Assembly (NCBI GenBank): GCA_902798425.1 | Contig: CADBWR010000041.1 | Location: 1-32,429, forward strand | DNA: 32,429 nucleotides | Direction: 5' to 3' | Source: an uncultured Bacteroidales bacterium | Lineage (GTDB): Bacteria; Bacteroidota; Bacteroidia; Bacteroidales; Bacteroidaceae | Shown here: piece by piece, positions 15,087 through 23,805 of the stretch | Layout: each line of letters begins with the position of its first letter | How positions within the stretch are numbered: position 1 is the first letter of the stretch | The notes under the pieces: generated by a model | The model's database searches: none | What the model was told of the DNA's origin: nothing | The model's input: only the letters and a program-made list of their open reading frames with translations | Position numbers and translations under genes: made by a program

Positions 15087-17117
15087 ATGAAAAGACTGAT
15101 GGCAAGCCTCCTGCTGGGGCTGATAGTATTGACTGTACAGGGACAGATGGTTGATCCCGTCCACTTCTCAACGCAGCTGAACATGCTGAAGGGAGACGAG
15201 GGCGAGATCGTTTTTAGTGCGACTATTGACGAGGGCTGGCACGTCTATTCCACCGATTTAGGCAATGGCGGCCCCATTTCTGCCACGTTCAATGCGGTAA
15301 AGATGGAGGGCGTGGAGACTGTCGGCAAGTTGAAGCCGCGTGGCCATGTCATCAAGCAATATGACAAGCTGTTCGACATGGAGGTGTTGTTCTTTGAGAA
15401 GACAGCCCAGTTCGTGCAGCGTGTCCGTTTTACGCAGCAGAAGTACAGCATCGACTGCTATCTGGAGTATGGCGCCTGCAACGACGAGATGTGCATGCCG
15501 CCGACGGAGGTGGCGTTTAAAGCCTCCTCCAACCTCCCCCTAAAGGGAGAGGCTATTGAAGCCGCAGAAAAAGGTAAGCAACCTGACCCGCTTGTGAAGA
15601 AAGAGGAAACGAAGGAGGTTACTGCAGATACCGTAGCACTCATAGAGATTCCCACTGAAGATACTACTGCTGTGGATTCTGCCATAGTAGATTCTGCTAC
15701 CGTAACTCCCCTCCCTTTGGAGGGGATGGGGGAGGCTTCCCTTCTCTATATCCTGCTGATGGGCTTCGTGGGTGGTCTGCTGGCCGTGCTGATGCCCTGC
15801 ATCTGGCCCATCATCCCCATGACCGTCAGCTTCTTCCTGAAGCGTGCCAAGACAGACCGACGGAAAGGCATTCGCGACGCCCTGACCTACGGCGCCAGCA
15901 TCATTGTCATCTATCTGGGATTGGGACTGTTGGTAACGGCACTCTTTGGCAGCGACACCCTGAATGCCATGTCTACCAATGCCGTCTTCAATGTCGCGCT
16001 CTTCCTCTTGCTTGTGGTCTTTGCCCTGTCGTTCTTTGGCTGGTTTGAAATCAGACTGCCGGAAGGGTGGGCGAATGCCGTCGACACAAAGGCATCGGCA
16101 ACCACCGGACTCATCAGCATCTTCCTCATGGCCTTCACCTTGGTCTTGGTGTCGTTCTCCTGTACAGCACCCATCATCGGACTGCTGCTCGTAGAGACCG
16201 CTACCAGCGGCAACTGGTTGGCTCCCGCCCTGGGCATGCTGGGCTTTGCCGTGGCCCTGGCACTGCCCTTCACACTCTTCGCCCTGTTTCCCTCGTGGCT
16301 TAAGCAGACACCTAAGTCGGGAGCGTGGATGAACATGCTGAAGGTTACGCTGGGCTTCATCGAACTGGCTTTCTCGCTGAAGTTCCTGTCGGTGGCCGAC
16401 CTGGCCTACGGTTGGCATATCCTTGACCGCGAGGTGTTCCTCTCGTTGTGGATTGTCATCTTCGCCCTGCTGGGAGCCTATCTCTGTGGATGGCTCAAGT
16501 TCCAGAGCGACGAGGCTGACGGTTCTGTGCCGCGCTCCATGCCCGTAGTGTGCATCATGGGCGGACTCGTGTCGCTGGCCTTTGCCGTCTACATGCTGCC
16601 AGGTCTGTGGGGCGCTCCGTGTAAGGCTGTCAGTGCCTTTGCACCACCTATGAATACGCAGGATTTCAACCTCAACAGCAAGGTCGTCGAAGCCCGTTTT
16701 ACCGACTATGAGCAGGGACTTGCTGCAGCACGTGCCGAGGGTAAACCGGTGTTGATAGACTTTACGGGTTTTGGCTGTGTCAACTGTCGGAAGATGGAGG
16801 CTGCCGTATGGACAGACCCGCGCGTGGCCGACCTGCTGACCAAAGATTATATCCTCGTCTCACTCTTTGTCGACGACAAGACGCCGCTGGCAGAACCCGT
16901 TGAGGTGACCGACGAGCGTGGCACCCATACCCTGCGAACCGTCGGCGCCAAGTGGAGCTATCTGCAGAGCCGCCGTTTCCACGCCAATGCACAACCTTTC
17001 TATGTGGCCGTTGACGGCAACGGTCAACCACTCACGGGTAGCAGAGCTTATGACGAGGATGTCGAAGCCTATCTCAACTTTCTTCGCCAGGGACTCGCAG
17101 CGTTCGCATCGCGTTGA
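15087..17117 (+). CDS. dsbD: DsbD-type thiol:disulfide interchange protein
   Basis: DsbD moves reducing power from cytoplasmic thioredoxin across the inner membrane. The start at ATG 15087 puts a signal peptide (about 1-19) at the N-terminus; 676 residues follow. N-terminal DsbD domain: Cys131 and Cys136 in GACNDEMCMPP. Then a linker (146-219) and an eight-span transmembrane domain with Cys238 (LMPCIWP) and Cys359 (FSCTAP). A C-terminal thioredoxin domain carries Cys564-V-N-Cys567. All three cysteine pairs are present, so the relay should work. The linker is extended by two palindromic DNA repeats read as PLKGEAI and PLPLEGMGE. The 3' end overlaps the convergent ATPase gene by 44 bp. Confidence 0.95.
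   Translation: MKRLMASLLLGLIVLTVQGQMVDPVHFSTQLNMLKGDEGEIVFSATIDEGWHVYSTDLGNGGPISATFNAVKMEGVETVGKLKPRGHVIKQYDKLFDMEVLFFEKTAQFVQRVRFTQQKYSIDCYLEYGACNDEMCMPPTEVAFKASSNLPLKGEAIEAAEKGKQPDPLVKKEETKEVTADTVALIEIPTEDTTAVDSAIVDSATVTPLPLEGMGEASLLYILLMGFVGGLLAVLMPCIWPIIPMTVSFFLKRAKTDRRKGIRDALTYGASIIVIYLGLGLLVTALFGSDTLNAMSTNAVFNVALFLLLVVFALSFFGWFEIRLPEGWANAVDTKASATTGLISIFLMAFTLVLVSFSCTAPIIGLLLVETATSGNWLAPALGMLGFAVALALPFTLFALFPSWLKQTPKSGAWMNMLKVTLGFIELAFSLKFLSVADLAYGWHILDREVFLSLWIVIFALLGAYLCGWLKFQSDEADGSVPRSMPVVCIMGGLVSLAFAVYMLPGLWGAPCKAVSAFAPPMNTQDFNLNSKVVEARFTDYEQGLAAARAEGKPVLIDFTGFGCVNCRKMEAAVWTDPRVADLLTKDYILVSLFVDDKTPLAEPVEVTDERGTHTLRTVGAKWSYLQSRRFHANAQPFYVAVDGNGQPLTGSRAYDEDVEAYLNFLRQGLAAFASR
15522..15555. 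repeat. Palindromic repeat inside dsbD, copy 1
   Basis: Imperfect palindrome around CCCTAAAGGG with CCTC and GAGG arms, coding residues 146-157 in the linker. Related to 12864-12899 and 15705-15741. Confidence 0.6.
15705..15741. repeat. Palindromic repeat inside dsbD, copy 2
   Basis: CCCCTCC, CTTT loop, GGAGGGG, then a GGGGGAGG flank, coding residues 207-219 just before the first membrane span. Confidence 0.7.
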
Positions 17118-19140
17118 GCACGGCTATCACCGTCACACCTACATCGGCAAAGACGGCCATCCACATCGTACTTAATCCCACGGCAGCCATGAGCAGTACG
17201 GCAGCTTTGATGCCAATGGCAAAGCAGACATTCTGGTGGGCTATGGCTATCGTCCTGCGTGCTATGCTGATGGCGGTGGCTATCTTTGACGGGTGGTCGT
17301 CCATCAGCACCACGTCGGCAGCCTCGATGGCAGCATCGCTACCCAGTCCTCCCATGGCAATACCAACATCGGCTCGCGCCAGCACCGGTGCATCGTTGAT
17401 GCCGTCGCCCACAAAGGCGATGGTCGACGTGTCGCCTTCTGTGCGCAACTGATCCATATATCCCACCTTGTCGGCAGGCATCAGTTCTGCGTGGTAGGCC
17501 GTCAACTGCAGCTGGCGCGCCACGTCCGCTGCCACATTCTCTCTGTCGCCGGTTAGCATCACGGTACGGCTGATGCCCAGCGCTTTCAGTCGGCTGACGG
17601 CTGCTGCGCTGTCGTCTTTCACCTGGTCGTTGATGACGATATGACCAGCATACTCATTATTAATAGCTACATGGATAATGGTACCCACATGGGTGCAGTC
17701 GATCCACTTGGCACCAATGGCCTCCATCATCTTCGTATTGCCCACACAGACGATGTCGTTGCCCACTCGTGCACGAATGCCCTGACCGGCTATCTCTTCT
17801 ACGTCGCTCACCTGGCAACCATCGGTAGCCTCGTCGGGGAAAGCATCGCGCAAGGCAGCACCAATGGGGTGGGTAGAGAAGTGCTCTACGTGGGCTGCCA
17901 GGTGGAGCAGCCGGTGTTCCGCATCGGCTGTTGTGTGGCCGCCTTCATGCTCAGCATCGTCGCCGGAGTGTACGGCAGTTACGGCAAACTGTCCACGGGT
18001 CAGCGTGCCCGTCTTGTCGAAGACCACCGTGTCGACCTTGGCCAGTACATCCATATAGGTGGAACCCTTGATGAGGATGCCGCGACGCGAGGCTCCGCCA
18101 ATGCCGCCGAAGAAGGTCAGCGGAATGCTGATGACCAAGGCGCAGGGACAGCTGACTACCAGAAATGTGAGAGCGCGGTAGAGCCAGACAGAGAAGGTCT
18201 GGGCAAACGGCATTTGGTAGGCGAGGAGTGACACTACCGGCGGAACGACAGCCAGCAGAATGGCTGCTGCGACGACGATGGGCGTGTAGATGCGGGCAAA
18301 GCGGGTGATGAATGTCTCACTCTTCGACTTGCTCTCTGCTGCGTGTTCTACGAGGTCGATAATCTTTGATACGGTGCTGTCGCCAAAACTCTTGGTGGTG
18401 CGAATGTAGAGTACACCCGACAGATTGACACATCCCGATGTCACCTCGTCGTCAACAGCCACGTCGCGTGGCAGCGATTCGCCCGTCAGAGCAACCGTGT
18501 TGAGGGCCGACTGTCCGCGCAAGACAACGCCATCCAAGGGAATGCGCTCGCCAGGACGCACGAGGATAGTAGAACCTATGGCTACCTCCTCAGGATTCAC
18601 GTCTTTGCTGTCGTCGCCCGTCGTTTCCGCCAGGTCGGCTGTGCTACTCAGCACATGGGCCACGTCGGGGCGGATATTCATCAGGTGGCTGATGCTTGTA
18701 CGACTCTTTCCTTCGGCATAGCCCTCGAAGAGTTCACCTATCTGGAAGAAAAGCATGACGAAGACGGCCTCGGGAAACTCTGTCTCGGCACCTGGCAGAA
18801 AACCAATGGCCAGTGCTCCCAGCGTGGCTATTGACATGAGCAGGTGCTCGTTGAAGGCGTTGCCGCTGGCAATACCCTCGGCAGCTTCTTTCAGCGTGTC
18901 GTGGCCAATGAGCAGATAAGGCACTAAGTAGACGAGTAACAGCTGCCACGTCGGCAGCGTAAAGTTGTGCTCGATGACTACTGCCAGAACAAGTAGTATG
19001 ATGGTTAACACAATGACTGTCAGCTGCTTGCCTCCGCCGTGCTCATGGTGGTGCTCGTGGCTGTGTTCGTGGTGATGTTCGTGCTCGCAGCACTTGTGAT
19101 GATCGTGCTCGCAGCACGCATCATGATGTTGATGTGTCAT
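17074..19140 (-). CDS. Zn/Cd/Pb-type P1B heavy-metal ATPase
   Basis: The pump exports soft divalent metals using ATP. The start at ATG 19140 gives 688 residues. In place of a ferredoxin-like metal domain, residues 1-37 form a His/Cys-rich tail (for example CCEHDHHKCC), probably a metal sensor or buffer. Core motifs: TGES (219-222), the ion-binding CPC (331-333), phosphorylated Asp375 in DKTGTLTRG, a late HPIG, and GDGINDAP. CPC plus the conserved Asp in FADVGVTV near the end fits the Zn/Cd/Pb (CadA/ZntA) group rather than copper. Two palindromic operators lie upstream. The 3' end overlaps dsbD. Confidence 0.93.
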   Translation of the reverse strand: MTHQHHDACCEHDHHKCCEHEHHHEHSHEHHHEHGGGKQLTVIVLTIILLVLAVVIEHNFTLPTWQLLLVYLVPYLLIGHDTLKEAAEGIASGNAFNEHLLMSIATLGALAIGFLPGAETEFPEAVFVMLFFQIGELFEGYAEGKSRTSISHLMNIRPDVAHVLSSTADLAETTGDDSKDVNPEEVAIGSTILVRPGERIPLDGVVLRGQSALNTVALTGESLPRDVAVDDEVTSGCVNLSGVLYIRTTKSFGDSTVSKIIDLVEHAAESKSKSETFITRFARIYTPIVVAAAILLAVVPPVVSLLAYQMPFAQTFSVWLYRALTFLVVSCPCALVISIPLTFFGGIGGASRRGILIKGSTYMDVLAKVDTVVFDKTGTLTRGQFAVTAVHSGDDAEHEGGHTTADAEHRLLHLAAHVEHFSTHPIGAALRDAFPDEATDGCQVSDVEEIAGQGIRARVGNDIVCVGNTKMMEAIGAKWIDCTHVGTIIHVAINNEYAGHIVINDQVKDDSAAAVSRLKALGISRTVMLTGDRENVAADVARQLQLTAYHAELMPADKVGYMDQLRTEGDTSTIAFVGDGINDAPVLARADVGIAMGGLGSDAAIEAADVVLMDDHPSKIATAISIARRTIAIAHQNVCFAIGIKAAVLLMAAVGLSTMWMAVFADVGVTVIAVLNAMRTLRVPGEES

Positions 19141-19170
19141 ATTTTCTGTTTTTATTTTTTTTTCTGAGTG

Positions 19171-19178
19171 CAAAAGTA
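19171..19178 (-). promoter_or_regulatory. -7 box of the metal ATPase promoter
   Basis: Read leftward, TACTTTTG at 19178-19171. No TTTG lies at the expected distance; instead the first palindromic operator covers the -33 zone. Confidence 0.5.
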
Positions 19179-19190
19179 CTACAAAACTTC

Positions 19191-19205
19191 TGCAACAGGG
19201 TTGCA
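19191..19205. promoter_or_regulatory. Palindromic operator, copy 1
   Basis: TGCAAC-AGG-GTTGCA. It covers the -33 zone of the ATPase promoter, a position suited to repression by a metal-sensing regulator (inference). Confidence 0.65.
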
Positions 19206-19227
19206 AATGCCTATGAATGTCGATTTT

Positions 19228-19244
19228 TTGCAACTGGGTTGCAA
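19228..19244. promoter_or_regulatory. Palindromic operator, copy 2
   Basis: TTGCAAC-TGG-GTTGCAA, 38 bp centre to centre from copy 1 and sharing TGCAAC-NGG-GTTGCA. A rightward TACTTTTG box lies just after it at 19254-19261. Confidence 0.65.
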
Positions 19245-19272
19245 AAAAAATATTACTTTTGCAGCCCTAATC

Positions 19273-19304
19273 GTTGGTGGTATCAATATCTTTTTGTACC
19301 TTTG
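19273..19304 (+). promoter_or_regulatory. Promoter of the GH2 gene
   Basis: GTTG (19273-19276), 20 bp, TACCTTTG (19297-19304); 24 bp before the ATG. Confidence 0.6.
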
Positions 19305-19328
19305 TCGCGCTGTTAATGAAAAACTACT

Positions 19329-21833
19329 ATGAGACGAAATCTTAAAACGATGATTTTGGGAGTTCTGCTGCCGCTGACAACAATGGCTCAGCAGCGACAG
19401 GAGGTTACGCTAAGCGATGGATGGCAGTTTTCACGCGACAAACAGGCTTGGCAGCAGGTGCGCATACCGCACGACTGGGCTATTGCCGGTCCGTTTGACA
19501 AGAAGTGGGACCTGCAGCGCGTGGCCATTACGCAGAATGGTGAGACGGAACCTACGGAGAAGAGTGGACGCTCAGGTGCTCTGCCCTGGATTGGCGAGGG
19601 CCACTACAAGCGCACGCTGACCATTCCCGCAGGGTTCACGGGACATGCTGAACTTCTGTTTGATGGTGCCATGTCGGAACCTACGGTCTTTGTCAATGGG
19701 CAGAAGGCAGGTTACTGGGCCTATGGCTACAACACCTTCCGCGTGGATGTCACCCCGTTTGTGAAGCCTGGCGACAACCTGTTGGAGGTGGACCTGCAGA
19801 ACAAGGAGGAAAGCTCGCGCTGGTATCCTGGTGCTGGCATCTATCGTCCAGTAACGCTCATCCTCACGCCTGAGGAGACGCGCATCGACGACTGGGGACT
19901 GACCACCACCACGATACTGAACTGGAAAGAGGTCAACGGCAAGAGTCTCAGCAGATTTACTGTCGAGGTGCCCGTCATCAATCCTAAGGGCAAGCCTATC
20001 GTCTCGATGAGACTCGTTGGTCCTGACGGCGATCAGATAACCAGTAGTGCACTACCATTAACGGGCAACAAGGCCATCGGCGCCTTTATGAGTCGTCAGT
20101 TTAAACTGTGGACCCCTGAGACACCTTATTTATATAAGCTGCATGTGACGCTCTATGACGGCAAGCCCGATAAGGACCGCAAGATATACGATGACTTCGG
20201 CAAAGTCATTGACCAGAAGACCTTTACGGTAGGTATCCGTACTGTCCGTGTGTCGAAAGAGAAAGGCTTTGAACTGAATGGCGTGTCACGCAAGATCAAG
20301 GGTGTCTGTCTGCACCACGACCTCGGCCCGTTGGGTGCTGCTGTCAACAAGGCAGCCTTGATTCGCCAGATCAAGATGATGAAAGCAATGGGGTGCGACG
20401 CTATCCGTACCTCGCATAATATGCCCAGTCAGATGCAGATGGACATCTGCGACTCGCTGGGAATGATGGTCATGGCGGAGTCGTTCGACATGTGGATATA
20501 TCCTAAATGCAAGAATGGCTATGCCCGCTTCTTCCGTGAGTGGGCAGAGAAGGACATTACCAACCTCGTGAAGGCTAACCGTAACCACCCCAGCATCGTG
20601 ATGTGGTCGATAGGCAACGAGATACCTGAACAGGGCATGGAGGGAGGCCGACAGATGGCCAGCCACCTGCAGGACCTCTGTCACCAACTGGACCCCACGC
20701 GTCCTGTCACACAGGGCTGCGACCGTCCGGACAATGCCGTCAGCACCGGATTCCTGGCTGCTATGGACGTGCCTGGACTGAACTATCGTCTACACCGCTA
20801 TCAGGACACCTTCGACCACTTGTGGCACGGCTATCTGCTAGGCTCCGAGACCACTTCTACCGTATCCTCTCGTGGCGTCTATAAGTTTCCTGTCAAGACC
20901 GACGACAACTCGCGCTACTCTTCTTGGGCCAAGGGCTACGACCCCAAAGCCATCAAGGAGGCCGACGGCCAGTGCTCCGGCTATGACGTAGAGTACTGTG
21001 CGTGGAGCAATCTGCCCGACGACGACTGGCGCTGGCAGGACGACAAGCCGTGGGTTATCGGCGAGTTTGTATGGACGGGCTACGACTATCTGGGCGAACC
21101 TACTCCCTTCGACGAGTACTGGCCCTCGCGCAGCAGCTATTTTGGCATCTGCGACCTGGCCGGTCTGCCCAAGGACCGCTACTACCTGTACCGCTCTCAC
21201 TGGAACCTGCAGGAACACACCATCCACCTCTTGCCTCACTGGACGTGGCCCGACCGCAAGGGTCTGGTGACCCCCGTCTATTGCTATACCGACTATCCCA
21301 CCGCCGAGCTTTTCGTCAACGGCAAGAGCCAGGGCAAGATTAGCAAGAACCCCGACCAGCGGCTGGACCGCTACCGCCTGCGCTGGAACAACGTGAAGTA
21401 TGAGCCGGGCGAGGTGAAGGTGGTAGTCTATGACGCCAACGATAACAAGGTGGGTGAGAAGACCATGCGTACTGCTGGTAAACCCGCCCAGCTGAAACTC
21501 GACGTGTGGACACAGCATGACGAAGCCGTGCTTAACGCAGATCATGAAGACCTTGCCTTTGTCACCGTTTCGCTGACTGATAAGCAGGGCACGCTGATTC
21601 CCGATGCTGACGATCAGCTGGACTTTGAGGTCACAGGTGCTGGCAGCTTTGAGGCTGTCTGCAATGGTGATGCTACCTCGTTGGAGTCGTTTAAACAGCC
21701 CACGATGAAGCTGTTCCACGGACAACTCGTCGTGGTGGTGCGTAGCGCCCAGCAGGCAGGTAAACTGACGCTGACTGTCAAGGACAAACAGCGCAAGCTC
21801 ACTAAGAAAGTGACGTTGAACATTAAAGATTAA
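19329..21833 (+). CDS. Secreted glycoside hydrolase family 2 enzyme (beta-galactosidase-like)
   Basis: The 834-residue product begins with a signal peptide (about 1-20, ending TTMA). Domains in order: jelly-roll sugar-binding domain (about 25-180), immunoglobulin-like domain (about 185-300), TIM-barrel catalytic domain (about 305-610), then C-terminal beta domains of the DUF4982/GH2 type (about 640-834). The acid/base is Glu431 in SIGNE. Glu507 in LGSETTSTVSSRG is the likely nucleophile, 76 residues later, the same distance as in E. coli LacZ. The exact sugar cannot be told; beta-galactosidase or beta-glucuronidase activity on plant or host glycans is usual for such gut enzymes. It has no Sus partners nearby. 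Confidence 0.92.
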   Translation: MRRNLKTMILGVLLPLTTMAQQRQEVTLSDGWQFSRDKQAWQQVRIPHDWAIAGPFDKKWDLQRVAITQNGETEPTEKSGRSGALPWIGEGHYKRTLTIPAGFTGHAELLFDGAMSEPTVFVNGQKAGYWAYGYNTFRVDVTPFVKPGDNLLEVDLQNKEESSRWYPGAGIYRPVTLILTPEETRIDDWGLTTTTILNWKEVNGKSLSRFTVEVPVINPKGKPIVSMRLVGPDGDQITSSALPLTGNKAIGAFMSRQFKLWTPETPYLYKLHVTLYDGKPDKDRKIYDDFGKVIDQKTFTVGIRTVRVSKEKGFELNGVSRKIKGVCLHHDLGPLGAAVNKAALIRQIKMMKAMGCDAIRTSHNMPSQMQMDICDSLGMMVMAESFDMWIYPKCKNGYARFFREWAEKDITNLVKANRNHPSIVMWSIGNEIPEQGMEGGRQMASHLQDLCHQLDPTRPVTQGCDRPDNAVSTGFLAAMDVPGLNYRLHRYQDTFDHLWHGYLLGSETTSTVSSRGVYKFPVKTDDNSRYSSWAKGYDPKAIKEADGQCSGYDVEYCAWSNLPDDDWRWQDDKPWVIGEFVWTGYDYLGEPTPFDEYWPSRSSYFGICDLAGLPKDRYYLYRSHWNLQEHTIHLLPHWTWPDRKGLVTPVYCYTDYPTAELFVNGKSQGKISKNPDQRLDRYRLRWNNVKYEPGEVKVVVYDANDNKVGEKTMRTAGKPAQLKLDVWTQHDEAVLNADHEDLAFVTVSLTDKQGTLIPDADDQLDFEVTGAGSFEAVCNGDATSLESFKQPTMKLFHGQLVVVVRSAQQAGKLTLTVKDKQRKLTKKVTLNIKD

Positions 21834-21867
21834 ACATTAAATTTCAAAAACATTAAAATAAAACATT

Positions 21868-22681
21868 ATGAAACCAACATTATTTCTTTTAGCAGCAGGC
21901 ATGGGCAGCCGTTATGGCGGTCTGAAGCAGCTCGACGGTCTGGGCCCCAACGGTGAGACCATTATGGACTACAGTATCTAAGGTGCAGTGTGAGCTGTGC
22001 TTCCAGGCTCTCGACGCTCTGCCAGCAGGATTCTCTGTTCCTGAGGGCCGTCAGAAGCCTTGGGGTACTAACCACGCTGTGCTGATGGGTAAGGACATCA
22101 TCAAAGAGCCCTTCTGCGTCATCAACTGCGACGACTTCTATGGTCGCGACTGCTTTATGCAGATTGGCAAGTTCTTGAGCAATCTGCCCGAGGGTGCCAA
22201 GAACCAGTATGCCATGGTGGGCTTCCGCGTCTGCAACACGCTCAGCGAGAATGGCTCTGTAGCTCGTGGTGTCTGCTCTTACAATGAGAAGCGTCACCTC
22301 ACAGATGTCGTAGAGCGTACCGAGATTCTGCGCAAAGACGGTGTCATCCAGTTTAAGGATGAGCAGGGTGAGTGGCAGCCGCTGGAGGAGAACACTCCTG
22401 TATCAATGAATGTGTGGGGCTTCACTCCCGACTACTTCCAGTATTCTGAGGAATACTTCAAGGAGTTCCTCTCTGATCCGAAGAATATGGAGAATCTGAA
22501 GGCTGAATTCTTTATCCCGCTGATGGTCAACAAGCTGATTAATGACGGTACAGCTACCTGCGAGGTGCTCGACACCACAAGCAAGTGGTTTGGTGTTACT
22601 TATGCTGCTGACCGCCAGGAGACGGTAGAGCGCATCCAGCGTCTGGTGGACGAGGGCGTATATCCAAACAAGTTGTTTTAA
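21868..22681 (+). pseudogene. Sugar-nucleotidyltransferase gene with internal deletion and frameshift
   Basis: ATG 21868 opens the classic nucleotidyltransferase start LAAGMGSRYGGLKQLD, but after 37 codons (DYSI) the frame stops at 21979-21981. The rest of the protein resumes in another frame from about 21977 (KVQCELCFQALDALP) and runs intact to TAA 22679-22681 with GRQKPWGTNHAV, CDDFYG and NVWGF motifs. About 30-40 residues that normally join the two parts (a YDAIRAGF-type segment) are absent, so roughly 100 bp were lost. An alternative ATG at 21953 would give only a protein without its nucleotide-binding loop. The family supplies NDP-sugars for surface polysaccharides. Confidence 0.85.
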
Positions 22682-22685
22682 TTAA

Positions 22686-22724
22686 TAATTGACAATTGAT
22701 AATTGACAATTGATAATTGACAAT
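22686..22724. repeat. 14-bp tandem repeat, about 2.8 units
   Basis: TAATTGACAATTGA is repeated from 22686, 22700 and 22714, filling the gap between the broken gene and the next start, which overlaps the last unit. Slippage here would change the leader length. Confidence 0.8.
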
Positions 22725-23754
22725 GCTGGAACCAATTATGACTGAAGGGGAGTGCAGCACGCTGCACTCCCTCTTTTCCCAATCAGAGACCATCGTCTTG
22801 TGTTGTCATCAGAATGCTGACGGTGATGCCTTAGGTGCTGTCTTGGCCGTTGGCGAGATGTTGCGACAGATGGGTAAGGAACCTGTAATGGTGGCTCCCG
22901 ACCAGTATCCGGACTATTTGCAATGGCTGCCAAATAGTGAAAGGATTGTGCGCTACGATAAACGCAAGGATTATGTTGACATGGTGCTGAAAATAGCCGA
23001 CCTTGTTGTCTGCATGGACTTTAACACGCTGGCACGTACCGACCAGATGGAAGAGGCGCTGAAGGCATCGCCTGCCAAGAAGGTGCTCATTGACCATCAC
23101 CTGGACCCTGACGTTGATGCTGTTGTCAAGGTGTCGCGGCCTGGGGCGTCGTCAACATGCGAACTGGTGTTCCGCGTGGCTTGGCAGCTGGGAGTCTTTG
23201 AACAGCTGGGCAAGCACTTTGCCATTCCCGTCTACTGTGGCATGATGACTGACACGGGGGGCTTCACCTATAACTCCAGCAATAGCGATATCTATTTCAT
23301 CATCTCGCAGCTACTTACTAAGCGCATTGATAAGGACAAGATTTACCGTAACGTCTATCATAACTATTCAGAGCATCGTCTGCGCATGGTAGGACATGTG
23401 CTGTGCAACTGTCTGGTGGTCGACGAGGAACGGCATGCCGCCTTCTATACGCTGAGTCGTGAGGACCAGAAGCACTTCCATTTTGTGAAAGGCGATGCTG
23501 AGGGCTTGGTCAATATGCCCCTACAGATTAAAGGTCTCAAACTCAGCATCTCACTACGAGAAGATACGGAGAAGGAAATGATATGGGTGTCGCTGCGCTC
23601 TGTCGACAACTTCCCCTGCAACGAGGTTGCTGCACGCTTCTTCAATGGTGGTGGACACTTGAATGCCTCTGGTGGCAAACTGGCATGCACAATGGCAGAA
23701 GCTGTTGATATTGTTAAGCAGGCCTTCGTCGCTTTTGAAGACCGGCTGAAATGA
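22723..23754 (+). CDS. DHH/DHHA1 phosphoesterase (NrnA-like oligoribonuclease/pAp phosphatase)
   Basis: Members of this family degrade 2-5 nt RNA leftovers and dephosphorylate pAp. Starting at ATG 22723 the product is 343 residues, the normal size; ATG 22738 is also possible. Motifs: HQNADGDALGA (29-39), CMDFNT (97-102), the name-giving DHH (124-126) in VLIDHHLDPD, MTDTGGFTYNSS (175-186), and the DHHA1 substrate-binding loop FFNGGGHLNASGG (306-318). No ribosome-binding site is obvious, since the leader consists of the 14-bp tandem repeat. It lies 51 bp before the acetyltransferase gene, which may share its transcript. Confidence 0.92.
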   Translation: MLEPIMTEGECSTLHSLFSQSETIVLCCHQNADGDALGAVLAVGEMLRQMGKEPVMVAPDQYPDYLQWLPNSERIVRYDKRKDYVDMVLKIADLVVCMDFNTLARTDQMEEALKASPAKKVLIDHHLDPDVDAVVKVSRPGASSTCELVFRVAWQLGVFEQLGKHFAIPVYCGMMTDTGGFTYNSSNSDIYFIISQLLTKRIDKDKIYRNVYHNYSEHRLRMVGHVLCNCLVVDEERHAAFYTLSREDQKHFHFVKGDAEGLVNMPLQIKGLKLSISLREDTEKEMIWVSLRSVDNFPCNEVAARFFNGGGHLNASGGKLACTMAEAVDIVKQAFVAFEDRLK

Positions 23755-23805
23755 TGTATCCTTTTAGTTGGAAAGTCAGAAACTACCTTTTTAGTTGAAT
23801 AGACT

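Noticed and set aside
15540-16418. 292-codon leftward open frame opposite dsbD
   Set aside because: Its product is a Gln/His/Gly-rich string typical of the antisense of membrane-protein codons; dsbD has all its cysteine motifs.
17641-18231. 196-codon rightward frame opposite the metal ATPase gene
   Set aside because: Shadow of the ATPase core that includes the phosphorylation motif; no independent support.
20838-21725. 295-codon leftward open frame opposite the GH2 gene
   Set aside because: It mirrors the well-supported GH2 gene in a GC-rich stretch and shows no family or start signal.
21953-22681. Taking the 242-codon frame as an intact nucleotidyltransferase
   Set aside because: Its first nine codons are out of frame with the family, and it lacks the nucleotide-binding loop encoded just upstream in another frame.
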